The notes under the pieces: generated by a model
The model's database searches: none
What the model saw: only the letters and a program-made list of their open reading frames with translations
Told to the model about the DNA's origin: nothing
Made by a program: the position numbers and the translations under genes
Origin: Parabacteroides timonensis
GTDB lineage: Bacteria; Bacteroidota; Bacteroidia; Bacteroidales; Tannerellaceae
Direction: 5' to 3'
DNA: 64,000 bases
Assembly: GCF_900128505.1 (NCBI RefSeq)
Contig: NZ_LT669940.1
Coordinates: 1,212,883 to 1,276,882 of the forward strand
In this document: positions 10,701 through 19,484 of the stretch, piece by piece
Position numbering within the stretch: position 1 is the stretch's first letter
How the letters are laid out: each line of letters begins with the position of its first letter

Positions 10701-11117
10701 GAAGTTGGAAGGTGCGATACCTAATCCGCCGCTCATGGCTTTGCGGGCATTATCGCCTAATGTCCTGCGGATAGCAACGACCTGTTTGCCGGCCAGTAGC
10801 GGGTTGGCTAATAAAGCGGCATCCAGCTGTTGCAGTAGCTTTTGGGCCTGTTTCTCCGCTTTCGGATCTTTGGCTTTCAAACCTTTGATAAGTGTTTCTT
10901 TATCTGCCTTCAGTTCTTCTAGAGCCTTTTCGAAATCTTTATCCGGACGATAACTATCCGGATATTTCTTCTTCAGATTATCTGTTGCCAATTTGTATTT
11001 TTCCGGTGAATAATAGGTAAGCCGGTTAATCAGGCTTTGCCAGGAATCCTGTGCGGAAAGTAAGAACGGACAACATAGTCCGGCCAAAATAAACAGAGCT
11101 GTAATGAGCCGTTTCAT
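7788..11117 (-). CDS. Secreted fusion: TolB-like propeller, HzsA-like domain, two c-haem motifs, FGE-like domain
   Basis: 1109 aa with a clear signal peptide (first 22 residues, ending LLSAQ). In order: a helical N-terminal segment; a WD40/TolB-like propeller (about 180-480, e.g. DGRYIFCSTGT); a region like the hydrazine-synthase alpha domain (about 490-600); two haem-c attachment sites CIGCH (C582, C585, H586) and CISCH (C632, C635, H636); and a formylglycine-generating-enzyme (SUMF1) fold (about 830-1109, with RGGSW and VGFRVV). In the FGE part the two active-site cysteines are absent (the segment reads GGSWYDRPFRATS), so it is unlikely to oxidise sulfatase cysteine and may serve as a binding fold. 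Coupled to the propeller lipoprotein downstream. Redox or electron-transfer role inferred from the haem motifs only. Confidence 0.85.
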   Translation of the reverse strand: MKRLITALFILAGLCCPFLLSAQDSWQSLINRLTYYSPEKYKLATDNLKKKYPDSYRPDKDFEKALEELKADKETLIKGLKAKDPKAEKQAQKLLQQLDAALLANPLLAGKQVVAIRRTLGDNARKAMSGGLGIAPSNFQNNSEIGNPKTGWTNEFVSLNIAPGKIKQTTIYKPEQGMIITDPEPHFDGNKLMYSSIGTSDRWQLFELDMKTGKTRQLTPDTYKDFDSFDGCYTPDGRYIFCSTGTFLGLPCTNGGNKMCGLYLYDPKTQLTRQLTYDQDSNWDPVMMENGMLLYQRWEYADLPHSNSRVMFTMNPDGTSQSAFYGSNSYFPTSFFSARPIPGRPSAIVGVATGHHSVSRSGRLLVIDTRKGRHEADGVIAEIPHAGRKVEPLVRDRLPDGVWPQFLQPYPLNDTYYLVSMKDSPESLWGIYLVDTYDNRTLIAEEENIAYLDPVLMEARKAPAIIPDRIDLASTTTTVFMQDVYHGDGLKGIPRGTVKKLRVGSFSFSPLNQGGLLGTIGMDGPWDIKRILGEVDVEEDGSAMFTVPANTPIFIQPLDEEGKALQVMRSWFTGMPGETLSCIGCHEDKNTIPVPKMTTASKKSPQPIKEWYGKERGFSYRHEVQPVLDKYCISCHNQDKPDKPYLKGDQWITDWTSQISGRAGTDYGGHFTLSYANLHRYVRRPGIESDMHMLVPMDVHADQTELMQILQKGHYNVQLDKESIEKLACWIDFNAPFHGRRSDIPNFPDTQRSNELRELHREMFGTPESTAEWLPEIPQNIEPVRFEKEQKPLGDTVLDKWPVYDPTQKAYSQWGDTQWKQLALGNFQKSIPLGNGITLELVKIPAGSFIMGSDRHPDELPQTIVQVDKAFWMGRFEITNAQFRAYDPEHDSRDEHRHGYQFGRRGYSMNHPDQPAVRISWQEAMDYCKWLSEKTGMKFSLPTEAQWEWACRAGSDTPFWYGNMSTDFSTYANLGDIKLKEFAACTSYKFYESAMVIENPNKYDDWIPRDTTYNDGGFISEPVGRYIRNPWDLFDMHGNVWEWTLSSYQPYPYNENDGRNELVAENGKRVARGGSWYDRPFRATSSFRLPYREYQKVYNVGFRVVMTEE

Positions 11118-11158
11118 AGAGTGTTAGTATTATGTTATAAGATGATGTTTAGTAATTA

Positions 11159-11166
11159 CAAAAATA
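11159..11166 (-). promoter_or_regulatory. Candidate -7 element for the haem/FGE fusion gene
   Basis: On the minus strand the bases read TATTTTTG, matching TAnnTTTG, about 40 bp upstream of the ATG at 11117. A properly spaced -33 TTTG is not evident, so support is weak. Confidence 0.35.
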
Positions 11167-11279
11167 AAGCTTCTCTTTTTCTTAACTTTGACAAAATAAG
11201 ATGAATACTTTGCATAATCCGATATTGTGAATTGAATATAATTCCTATATTTACGACAGTTAACTAATAAACATCTGAT

Positions 11280-12179
11280 ATGCTTGTCTCTTATTCTCCG
11301 TATGACCTGTCGCTACCTTTGCTTTATGCCGATCATTCCCGGGTGGAAACCTGGTGGAATTATCAGGATGTCATCAGCCCTTTTTATCGGCTTTATTTGA
11401 TTACCCAAGGAAGAGGTAAAGTTTATATCAATCAGAAAGGATATGAACTGTTACCCGGTCAACTGTTCCTGATACCTAAGTTTGCTTTCCATAGTTATGA
11501 ATGCGATGATTTTATGGAGCATTATTATATCTGTTTCTTTGATGAAACGAAAGGAGGAAAGGGTATCAGTAATCCGATGAAGATGAATTTACAGGTGGAA
11601 GCTACTCCAATGGATTATTCTTTGATGGAGCGTTTTCTGGTTCTAAATCCTTATAAATCGTTACCGGCGTCGGATCCTAAACATTATGATAATGACCGGA
11701 ATATTTATACCAAGGAAGATGAGATATCTGTTTCGACATTTTCCAACCAGGTAGAAAGTAGCGGTATTCTGTTGCAACTTTTTTCCCGTTTTATAACAGA
11801 AGAATGTCTGCTTTTACCAGAGGCGAACAGTTTGTATGAGAAGCTGGATGTGGCGATACAATATATAAATAAACATCTGGACCGACGTATTTCTGTTTCG
11901 GCGCTGGCTGATCTGATGTGTATTACTTCCGACCACTTCTCTAAGGTATTCAAACGAATAATAGGTATGCCTCCTTGTGAATATATCCAGATGAAGCGGA
12001 TTGAACGGGCACAGACTCTATTGCTTACTTCTCATATGTCGATCATTGAAATAGCGGAAAAAGTAGGGATCAGTAACCTTTCCCAGTTTTCCCGCCTATT
12101 TTCGAAGATGGTCCGTTGTTCCCCGAGAGAATACCGCTTAAGACAATTCAATGCACTGAAATCCGAGAATCATATATGA
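11280..12179 (+). CDS. AraC-family transcriptional regulator
   Basis: 299-aa cytoplasmic regulator. The N-terminal cupin-like ligand domain (about 15-115) has the typical run GRGKVYINQKGYELLPGQLF. The C-terminal pair of helix-turn-helix motifs (about 195-292) contains ISVSALADLMCITSDHFSKV and the family signature in MSIIEIAEKVGISNLSQFSR. The start ATG 11280 follows an AT-rich region with TAACTTTG at 11183-11190. It stands alone, divergent from the propeller/haem operon and convergent with the PUL, so it may control either. Ligand unknown, probably a sugar. Confidence 0.93.
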   Translation: MLVSYSPYDLSLPLLYADHSRVETWWNYQDVISPFYRLYLITQGRGKVYINQKGYELLPGQLFLIPKFAFHSYECDDFMEHYYICFFDETKGGKGISNPMKMNLQVEATPMDYSLMERFLVLNPYKSLPASDPKHYDNDRNIYTKEDEISVSTFSNQVESSGILLQLFSRFITEECLLLPEANSLYEKLDVAIQYINKHLDRRISVSALADLMCITSDHFSKVFKRIIGMPPCEYIQMKRIERAQTLLLTSHMSIIEIAEKVGISNLSQFSRLFSKMVRCSPREYRLRQFNALKSENHI

Positions 12180-12245
12180 CCTGGCACCTTGAGGTGTAAC
12201 AACACTATGACTTTCTGACTTTTGGCCGGATAATCCGTATTGTTT

Positions 12246-14663
12246 TTATTTGTTGAGTCTGATTCCTTCCGGTGTTCCTTTGGTGATGTAACGAATAATC
12301 ACTTCCGGTGTGTCTTCGCTGGTCTGTTCGCAAGAGAAAGCGACAGCCGATGAACCGGCAGGAAGCAAGGCACTTCCCTGAGGTTGTACTTCGCTGATCA
12401 CATCGTAATTCTTATCGGTCACCACCGCTTTGCCGTCAAACGTATAAAGTAGATACTGGCGGTCGGAAATCTCGCAAGGGAACTTGATTACTCCTTTAGG
12501 AGTTGTGAAAGACGGGTCTTTGATCGTGCCGTCTCCATCCACTTTCAGACGGATTGCGTATGCACTTTCATTGGGGCTTTTCCAGGACCAGTCCGCTCCG
12601 CCCGGTTGTCCCGGTTGCATTTCTGCCAGGTTACAACGGTAATGTTTAGAGATATGGAGCGGATACAGGTTATAGTTTTCTTCACTTACTTTTTCCAGAT
12701 GCCATTCGGTCTGCGGATCTCTCAGCAGAGCTTTTTGTTCTTCTGTGAAAGCTTCTGCCTCGCGTAGCTTGTCCCAGTTTTTGATAGCTTCCAGTAATTT
12801 GTCGATCTGTCCGTGACGGCGTAATGTGTTACTGTTGATCGTCATGGCATAGCCGGCATCGAAACCGGCAGATTCGGATAATGCCCATTCCAGGTCTTCC
12901 AGTGAAGAACATTCGAAGTTCCGGTCTGCCAGGCGAATCAGGAACCATCCCAACATACGCGGAAAAAGATTACGTTTGAAGAATGCCTGGTTCTTGATAC
13001 GGTTCTCCACCTGACCTGTACGCATGGCTTCTCCCCAGGGTTCACCCCAGTTCATGCGGGTATGGATATGCCATAAGTTATGGCTGAGGCGGCTGGCATC
13101 GTTCAGTACGTTATGGTTTAGCTGGTTGTACCAGCGATAGACGAAACGGTTGTTGGCATATTCATCCTGTCCGGTGTAGGAGCATCCTTCCAGACCGTCG
13201 AAAGAGATTTGGCAAAGTCCTGTTTTATTCATAATCTCAGCCAGGCGATCGGAGAATTTATCTTGCAGAACCAGGTCGGGGAACAGGGTTTTGTACGGAT
13301 AATCCCATAGCTTGTAAAGCAGAGTTTTTTGTGAATGAGTTGCGGCTGTCGTACCGTATGCCCCTCTTTTACAGTTTTTCAGTAGGTACATTTCTCCTTT
13401 GTCTTCCATGCTTCCGTAAGTGATCAGTTCTTTGTCGATCTGCATGGCATTCAGGCTCATCGGCATAGAAAACAGATCTGATTTCTTGATCGTGATCTCT
13501 GTTTGATCCTTGTCCAGATCAGTGGTGAGTGACAATACACCCTGTTTCAATAAATGGTCAGAGGGGATCGGTGTTACATACGCATCGTTGGTAGTCATGA
13601 AGTTACTGAGTGTATGCACGCCGACGGCAATACCTTCTGCCTTTGCTTTGTCTACCATTTTCTTAACACCATCGTCACCGCTTTTCGTGAATTTAGGATC
13701 CCAGTTGAAATGACCCCAGTCCAGGAACGGACCGCTATGGTATACATACTCGAATCCGGCAATCTTGGCTTTATCGAGGATCATATCGAAATTATCTTCC
13801 GAGAAGTCGGAGATCAGATAAGATTTCATGGCTGCACGAGCTGTTTTACCCCATTCTCCGTCAAACAACGGGTGAGGAAGTCCTTGTTCGATCTCGATTT
13901 CACCGATACGGGTCAGTGCATCCGTATTCTTGCTCCCGAAGAAAGCTATTTTGGAGCCTTTGATCAGGCCGTCTTCCCCTTCAACCGGAAGAACCAGCGA
14001 TTTCTCGATCTGCTGTACTTTGCGATATTCCTGTTTGTTCCTTCTGCGGGCGGAGAAATGGAATACCGTTCCGTCGGAGATATCGGCAGCCGCCAGTTTG
14101 TAATCTGGAATGCTGGCAACGGATAATTCAGCTGCTTTTCCGGTGTAACCGTAAGTTTGTGTAATCAGTTGGCCATATTCTTCCGGGATACCTGCATTTG
14201 TCTTGGTGTTCAGTGCCTGTATGCCGAAAGCAACGCCATTGCCCTGGGCTACACCGACTACATCGCCGACCACTTCATTGATAGTAACGGCTAGCGGGCC
14301 GAATAGCAATACTTCATATTTTTCCGGGATATTAGCAACTTCCAGCGTGATGCAGACATCGCTTTCCTTATGTTTCAGGGAGATACTACCCCCGTCGGAC
14401 ATGGTCAGTTTAAGTTGGTTGCCACTGGATGTCAATTTTGTCGGGGTCACCAGTTTGTTATCTATACAGGCCGTTACGAGCGGGTATTTTCCTGTGTGTA
14501 AGATATCTTTTCCTTCTACCTGGATGGAAGAAAAGTATCCATTGTTATCGATTCCGATTTGGGTTGAACGGGTTTTCAGGTTTACATCCTGTGCACCGAC
14601 CTGAAAGACGAACGCGAATGTAAAAAGCAAAACGATTCTACCGACTAAAGAGAGGTGTTTCAT
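12246..14663 (-). CDS. Unrecognised secreted protein of the PUL, probable glycoside hydrolase
   Basis: 805 aa with signal peptide (first 24 residues, ending VGAQ). The N-terminal third looks beta-rich (about 25-260). The middle (about 275-560) has the alternating pattern of a TIM barrel, with FEYVYHSGPFLDWG, GIAVGVHTLSNF and LCQISFDGLEGC, the last resembling the strand that carries the catalytic Asp in GH27/GH31/GH36-like barrels. The C-terminal part looks like a beta-sandwich. I cannot name the family. It ends a run SusC-SusD-GH2-GH29 with an 11-bp gap to GH29, so it is almost certainly an enzyme or binding protein of the same glycan pathway, acting at the surface or in the periplasm. Confidence 0.6.
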   Translation of the reverse strand: MKHLSLVGRIVLLFTFAFVFQVGAQDVNLKTRSTQIGIDNNGYFSSIQVEGKDILHTGKYPLVTACIDNKLVTPTKLTSSGNQLKLTMSDGGSISLKHKESDVCITLEVANIPEKYEVLLFGPLAVTINEVVGDVVGVAQGNGVAFGIQALNTKTNAGIPEEYGQLITQTYGYTGKAAELSVASIPDYKLAAADISDGTVFHFSARRRNKQEYRKVQQIEKSLVLPVEGEDGLIKGSKIAFFGSKNTDALTRIGEIEIEQGLPHPLFDGEWGKTARAAMKSYLISDFSEDNFDMILDKAKIAGFEYVYHSGPFLDWGHFNWDPKFTKSGDDGVKKMVDKAKAEGIAVGVHTLSNFMTTNDAYVTPIPSDHLLKQGVLSLTTDLDKDQTEITIKKSDLFSMPMSLNAMQIDKELITYGSMEDKGEMYLLKNCKRGAYGTTAATHSQKTLLYKLWDYPYKTLFPDLVLQDKFSDRLAEIMNKTGLCQISFDGLEGCSYTGQDEYANNRFVYRWYNQLNHNVLNDASRLSHNLWHIHTRMNWGEPWGEAMRTGQVENRIKNQAFFKRNLFPRMLGWFLIRLADRNFECSSLEDLEWALSESAGFDAGYAMTINSNTLRRHGQIDKLLEAIKNWDKLREAEAFTEEQKALLRDPQTEWHLEKVSEENYNLYPLHISKHYRCNLAEMQPGQPGGADWSWKSPNESAYAIRLKVDGDGTIKDPSFTTPKGVIKFPCEISDRQYLLYTFDGKAVVTDKNYDVISEVQPQGSALLPAGSSAVAFSCEQTSEDTPEVIIRYITKGTPEGIRLNK

Positions 14664-14673
14664 GTTTGTTTAT

Positions 14674-16386
14674 TTAATATGTTAACCTTTTAATCGTTAT
14701 CTCTCCGATAGATGATGCCCCTTTATTCTTTACTTTTACGTTCAGGGTGGTCGGAAATTCATCCAGTGTCTGTTGGGAGCGAGTGATCCTGAAAGTGTAT
14801 TTCTCTGGTAAAAGGGTGAACGAAGATAATTGTTTTTCTCCATACATAAAGAGTATGGGGTCTTTAAATTCCAGATCAGAGGATTTGTTACTCAGATAAT
14901 CGGTCGCCAGCCGGGAGAAAACGATCTCATATTCACCGATTTGATTGACGTAAGGAGTGAGGTCGAGACTGATCTCTGTCCATCGGTCAGGGTTGAATGT
15001 CTTGGCAGACCAGGTTTCTATGACCTGGGGTTTATCCTGTAGACGATCGTCTTGCAGATCATTGAGTTCGCTGACCACATGGAATGCGGAGAAATTCTTT
15101 ATGCGCGGTGTTGCTTTCGATTGCGTGAAATGAACGCGTAGCTTTTTCAGGCAGAGTGACGGAAAGTGATCTATCTTTTTATTTCCTATAGAACTACCCT
15201 TGTAAACAGGTATCCATTGATCGTCCTCCGTATATCCTTCCAACTGATAGGTGAGGACGCGCTGTCCTCCGCTCAGGTCTTCCTGCAGAATACAATGGTT
15301 GACGGTTGTCGGCTCGGAAAATTCAAGTTCAAATATGTTACCATTGCCTGCCGTTTGTTTAAGCGGGTGGGCGAACCGGTTCTCTATTTCTTTGCCGAAA
15401 GCCTGGTAGACGACGGCATGTGTCCGGGGAATGACTCCTGTCGTATCGGGCGTAGAATTAAGAAGAAGGACGGAACCTCGTCCGACTGATTTATAATACA
15501 GGTTCATCAATTGCTCCTGTGTCATCAGTAGCGTATCGCATCCGGGTGCCCAGAACCATTTATGCCCTTTGTTCTTGAGTAACGGGACATCGACTTCTAC
15601 GGGCGCATAACAATCACCGTCCACATCTGAATGGAGGGCGGTGGAAACGCCGGAAGTGATGTCCTCTTTCTTTATTGTATACCAGTTGGGATAAGGGGCA
15701 TAACCATCTTCATTCCCCACCCATCGGAGATTTGCCTGTTCACCCTGGAAGATGACGGAGTTGGAGGCATATTTATCGAGGATATCTTTCACTGGGATGC
15801 GGCAGTTGCCGTCGAACCAGACTTCGCTGATCGGACCGTATTGAGTGAGGACTTCGATCAGTTGGGTACGGAAGACTTTGTTGTAGGCTTCCTGTTTGGA
15901 AGGGTCTTGCGTGATTCCTCCGCTACCGATACCGGCTCCCCAGCGGTCGTCGCCCGGATAGATGTAGATACCCAGGTCGAGACCATACTTTTTACAAGAT
16001 TCGGAGAGGTCTTTCAGCACATCGCCTTTACCGTTCCGCCAGGGTATTTCCTTGACTCCGTAATCGGAGGTTTCTGTTTGCCACCAGCAAAAGCCGCCGC
16101 AGTGTTTGGCAACGAACAGAACCATTCCGGCTCCCCATGATCGGGCCACTTCGCACCACTGGTCGGTATTCAAGTCGGGTATTTTCAGACGATCGAGTGG
16201 AGTCGTGAAATTATCATATTCCCGTCCTTGCCAGGCTGCCGGACCGTAATGGACGAACATTACACGTTCGTAATTATGCCAACGCAGTTGTGCTTCCGTC
16301 GGCAAAGGAATCTTATTCTCCTGTCCTTGTGCTACCGGAGATAGGAGGGACAGGAGAATAAGTATGGTTAAAGTTATTTGTCTCAT
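14674..16386 (-). CDS. Alpha-L-fucosidase, GH29, with C-terminal carbohydrate-binding-like domain
   Basis: 570-aa exported enzyme (signal peptide ending LLSPVAQGQ) that removes alpha-linked L-fucose. GH29 hallmarks are visible: FVHYGPAAWQGREY near the start of the barrel, LFVAKHCGGFCWW (about 87-99) and EVWFDG with the nucleophile Asp192. After the barrel a galactose-binding-like beta-sandwich (about 335-440; FELEFSEPTTVNHCILQED) is present, then a second C-terminal beta region. Lies 11 bp before the unrecognised protein and 33 bp after GH2 in the PUL operon. Confidence 0.93.
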   Translation of the reverse strand: MRQITLTILILLSLLSPVAQGQENKIPLPTEAQLRWHNYERVMFVHYGPAAWQGREYDNFTTPLDRLKIPDLNTDQWCEVARSWGAGMVLFVAKHCGGFCWWQTETSDYGVKEIPWRNGKGDVLKDLSESCKKYGLDLGIYIYPGDDRWGAGIGSGGITQDPSKQEAYNKVFRTQLIEVLTQYGPISEVWFDGNCRIPVKDILDKYASNSVIFQGEQANLRWVGNEDGYAPYPNWYTIKKEDITSGVSTALHSDVDGDCYAPVEVDVPLLKNKGHKWFWAPGCDTLLMTQEQLMNLYYKSVGRGSVLLLNSTPDTTGVIPRTHAVVYQAFGKEIENRFAHPLKQTAGNGNIFELEFSEPTTVNHCILQEDLSGGQRVLTYQLEGYTEDDQWIPVYKGSSIGNKKIDHFPSLCLKKLRVHFTQSKATPRIKNFSAFHVVSELNDLQDDRLQDKPQVIETWSAKTFNPDRWTEISLDLTPYVNQIGEYEIVFSRLATDYLSNKSSDLEFKDPILFMYGEKQLSSFTLLPEKYTFRITRSQQTLDEFPTTLNVKVKNKGASSIGEITIKRLTY

Positions 16387-16419
16387 GAATATTCGCTTTA
16401 ATATTGATCACTGAAATCT

Positions 16420-19224
16420 TTATTTTTGATATAAAGCCTTCACCAATGCCGGGTCGAGCGAAGCAGACGGATTGAAACGGTCGGATGCCATATATTGCAG
16501 GATACTCTGTCGGAGCTGGCGTGCTGCCGGACGTTTATCCAGGTCTTTTTGAAGGTCTGCACTGCATACCATCAGTTTGCCGTTGCCTACTTTGCCTTCC
16601 AGCAGGATTCCCAGTTTCCGGTTCGTGAACCAGTCGTCTACCAGTTGTACTACCGGACGATAGTCTGCCGGGAAGTCATCTAGTACCATTGCATTGCAAT
16701 TGCTTACCAGGTCCCACCATTGATAATCGCTGTATCCTTCGGTCGGGAAGGCTGCCAGTGCCGGATGTGCCGGGTCGCAGAGGATTCCCAATGTGTGGGG
16801 AGGTTGTTTGTTTGTCCAGGCCGTATTCCAGAAGATGGAAGAGAAACCGACACGGATATCTCCGCCTTTTTCCGGCAGGATGCTTCCGGGAGCTAACAGG
16901 AGCAGCACATTTTCGCCTTTGTCGAGGCGTGCCATTGTCTGGTTGTCGAGTGTAGAGGTAATGTAGGGCTGTTGCTCTACGGCTTCCTGTTTGGCAGGAT
17001 ATACCCAGATATTCCATTGGTTCTTACTGTTTGTCTCTTTCACTTCGACGCTGACGATCAGTTGCGACGGTTCACCGATACCGGAGAGGGCATATTCGAT
17101 TTCGCCAGCCGGGATACAGTTGGTTAACGGAAGGTCTTTCGTGAAACTTCCTTGTGCCAGTTCATTGCCGGCACGGTCGCTGATCTGCCAGTTGATATGG
17201 GCGGCCTGTAAAGGCTTTTCTCCGAAATGGGCTATTTCGATCGGGACGTTCAATGTCTCATTGTTCAACCAGACCATTTTCGGAAAGCGGATAAGCGGAA
17301 CTGTGTTATTACAGAATGTACTGTATTCCTCGCCTGTTACATATCCTTTTTCATCCCAGAACGGATCGAGAACGCCGACAAGCGCTGTTCCCTGTCCCGG
17401 GAAATCATGCAGGTCGAGCAGCTGGAAACCGGCAAAGCCCGGAGTACGTAACGCAGCTTCTATATCGGCTTTGTAACAAAGCGTTTGTAACCGGCCGGAA
17501 GCATATAAGAATGCATCGGCAAGGTCGTCCATATGATGATCTTTCAATGTTTCGCGGAATATCTCGAAGTTTTTAGCTTTCAGGACACCAGTGTATTTAT
17601 CTATTTCTTTTAAGTTCGGATATACACACCACTGTCCGATCTCATGGCTGACTGTCGGCATATTTTCCCGGATAATATGGGCGAAATCGTAATCGGTACG
17701 GGGTGGTTGTGCATTGATGATGCTGCGCAATCCTTCTCCCCATCCTTGTATACGCGGATCGGGGACATTCCAGTAGTCAGCATTTTCTACGTAAGGCCAT
17801 CCTCCGGAACTTGTGTAGGCACGGCGTAGATCTTTAGATTTCCAGTGGTCGATCAGTTCGGAAAGATATTTTACCTGGTTTGCTCCACCCGGTTCGTTCC
17901 CGTAGGCCATCAAGCAGAAAGAAGGATGGTTGCCGTATTCTTTCAGGATGCGGTCGCTTTCTTCGCGGAACCACTGGTCGGAGTAACCGCCGTCGCCTAC
18001 GGTTGCCCAACCTGCACATTCGACCTGCAGATAGAATCCCATACTGTCGGCAACGGCGAAGGCCGCTTCGGGAGGACACCAGGAGTGGAAACGGACATGG
18101 TTCAGACCGTATGCTTTACACTGGTTATATATTTTTGTCCAGTAAGCGCGATCCATAGCGGGATATCCGGTCAGTGGGAATATACAGCATTCCAGGGTTC
18201 CCCGGAGGAATACCGGGTGGCCGTTTACTTCGAAACGTGTACCGTTTGCCTTGAACTCGCGGAGACCGAAAGTACGGTATTGCTCCTCTTTCTTTCCGTC
18301 ACTCTCTACGACAGCACATAGTGTGTAAAGATTCGGACTGTGTTCCGACCAGAGCAGGGCATCCTTTCCCATAGATAGAGTGACTTCCTGCGTCATTCCG
18401 GCTTCGGGGTTGATGGTGACTTTATGAGGTTTGCCAACCACACCGCCGTCTTTTTTCTCTACTTGAAGAAGGAGGGTGGCATCGTTCGTTGTAGCCGTGC
18501 CGTCCAACGATATGGCAACTTTAATCGTCTTATCGGCGATGTTCGGATATATCTGTATGTCGTCTATATAAAGGGACGGTTTGGCTGTCAGGCTGATCGT
18601 CCCGATCACACCGTTCCAGTTCGATTGTGTATGGTCGGAAACGCTGTGTGCATTTACGCCGACTTCAATATTGACCCGGTTGTCTACGCGAAGGGTGAGC
18701 GTATGTTGACCGGGTGTCAACTCTTTAAACGTATGACGATAGGGAGTGGACAATGATTCGTGTTTCCCCATTTCGACACCGTCGAGGAAGAGTGTTGTTT
18801 CCCAATGCGTACGTTCCAGTTCGAGTTGTACCGGACTACCGTTCCAGGAGGCAGGAATGTCGATCTCTTTCTGATACCAGGCGACTCCTACATAATGTCT
18901 GTCCGGATTCAGCCAGAAAGGCACTTTGATATTTTCCGGCTGGCGGAATTTCTCATATAAAGGGGAGTCATACCATGACTTGTCGACGATCTGTCCGGTC
19001 CAGGGCGTTTCAATCCCGACCTCATCGCCGTATCCTTGTTCCTGAAGCGAACCGGGTAGATGGATCGTGTCGGTCAATGACCGGGTGTACCATTGTTCTG
19101 CCAATCCCCGGTCGTTCCGGTCGAGGGCAAAACGCCATTCACCTTGCAGTGATTGTTTATTATCTGCCTGACGGCAGGCTGTCAGAGCTAAAAAGGAAAG
19201 TAAGATCAACAAGTACTTTTTCAT
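16420..19224 (-). CDS. GH2-family beta-glycosidase lipoprotein
   Basis: 934 aa with a lipoprotein signal (LLILLSFLALTAC, Cys17). The sugar-binding jelly-roll domain (about 25-215) contains GEWRFALD and GVAWYQKEIDIP. An immunoglobulin-like domain follows, then the TIM barrel. The acid/base is Glu444 in AYGNEPGG and the probable nucleophile Glu528 in VSHEIGQW. A long C-terminal region follows. The family includes beta-galactosidases, beta-glucuronidases and beta-mannosidases; the motifs alone do not decide the substrate. Transcribed with SusC/SusD, but separated from susD by a 260-bp gap holding inverted repeats. Confidence 0.92.
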   Translation of the reverse strand: MKKYLLILLSFLALTACRQADNKQSLQGEWRFALDRNDRGLAEQWYTRSLTDTIHLPGSLQEQGYGDEVGIETPWTGQIVDKSWYDSPLYEKFRQPENIKVPFWLNPDRHYVGVAWYQKEIDIPASWNGSPVQLELERTHWETTLFLDGVEMGKHESLSTPYRHTFKELTPGQHTLTLRVDNRVNIEVGVNAHSVSDHTQSNWNGVIGTISLTAKPSLYIDDIQIYPNIADKTIKVAISLDGTATTNDATLLLQVEKKDGGVVGKPHKVTINPEAGMTQEVTLSMGKDALLWSEHSPNLYTLCAVVESDGKKEEQYRTFGLREFKANGTRFEVNGHPVFLRGTLECCIFPLTGYPAMDRAYWTKIYNQCKAYGLNHVRFHSWCPPEAAFAVADSMGFYLQVECAGWATVGDGGYSDQWFREESDRILKEYGNHPSFCLMAYGNEPGGANQVKYLSELIDHWKSKDLRRAYTSSGGWPYVENADYWNVPDPRIQGWGEGLRSIINAQPPRTDYDFAHIIRENMPTVSHEIGQWCVYPNLKEIDKYTGVLKAKNFEIFRETLKDHHMDDLADAFLYASGRLQTLCYKADIEAALRTPGFAGFQLLDLHDFPGQGTALVGVLDPFWDEKGYVTGEEYSTFCNNTVPLIRFPKMVWLNNETLNVPIEIAHFGEKPLQAAHINWQISDRAGNELAQGSFTKDLPLTNCIPAGEIEYALSGIGEPSQLIVSVEVKETNSKNQWNIWVYPAKQEAVEQQPYITSTLDNQTMARLDKGENVLLLLAPGSILPEKGGDIRVGFSSIFWNTAWTNKQPPHTLGILCDPAHPALAAFPTEGYSDYQWWDLVSNCNAMVLDDFPADYRPVVQLVDDWFTNRKLGILLEGKVGNGKLMVCSADLQKDLDKRPAARQLRQSILQYMASDRFNPSASLDPALVKALYQK

Positions 19225-19358
19225 GAGTATTGAATTATAAATGAGATATAATGTGCATATTCTGCAAATTAACAGGATTCTGTATGAAGATTAAATAGAT
19301 AAAACCATCTAAAAGATGGACAATGTTATGATTGGGGCAAGAACTGACCGTCTTCTCT

Positions 19359-19425
19359 CGTCGACGGTGGTCATCGGTTACCATCGACGATACCCGTCAG
19401 TGGTCGTCGACGATGTCCGTCGATG
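19359..19425. repeat. CGTCGACG-type repeats at 23-bp spacing
   Basis: The palindrome CGTCGACG occurs at 19359-19366 and 19405-19412, with CATCGACG at 19382-19389 between them, giving an exact 23-bp period. A fourth related copy, CGTCGATG, is at 19418-19425. The stretch is far more GC-rich than the surrounding spacer. It sits in the gap upstream of the GH2 gene and may be an operator array or RNA structure; function unknown. Confidence 0.6.
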
Positions 19426-19432
19426 ATAGGGG

Positions 19433-19466
19433 GCAGACATCGTATCACCCTAAATACGATGTCTGC
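19433..19466. terminator. 13-bp perfect stem-loop after susD
   Basis: GCAGACATCGTAT (19433-19445) and ATACGATGTCTGC (19454-19466) form a perfect 13-bp stem with an 8-nt loop, 19 bp past the susD stop. The susD transcript runs on the minus strand, where the stem is followed by C-rich rather than T-rich sequence. It is therefore more likely an RNA-stabilising or processing hairpin than a classical intrinsic terminator. Confidence 0.55.
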
Positions 19467-19484
19467 TCTTTAAAATGATCCCTA

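Noticed and set aside
10155..10724. 189-codon plus-strand frame inside the haem/FGE fusion gene
   Set aside because: Antisense shadow; the minus-strand gene has continuous domain support.
12181..12196. TGGCAC word after the AraC gene as a second sigma-54 promoter
   Set aside because: No TTGC at the required distance, and it lies between convergent gene ends.
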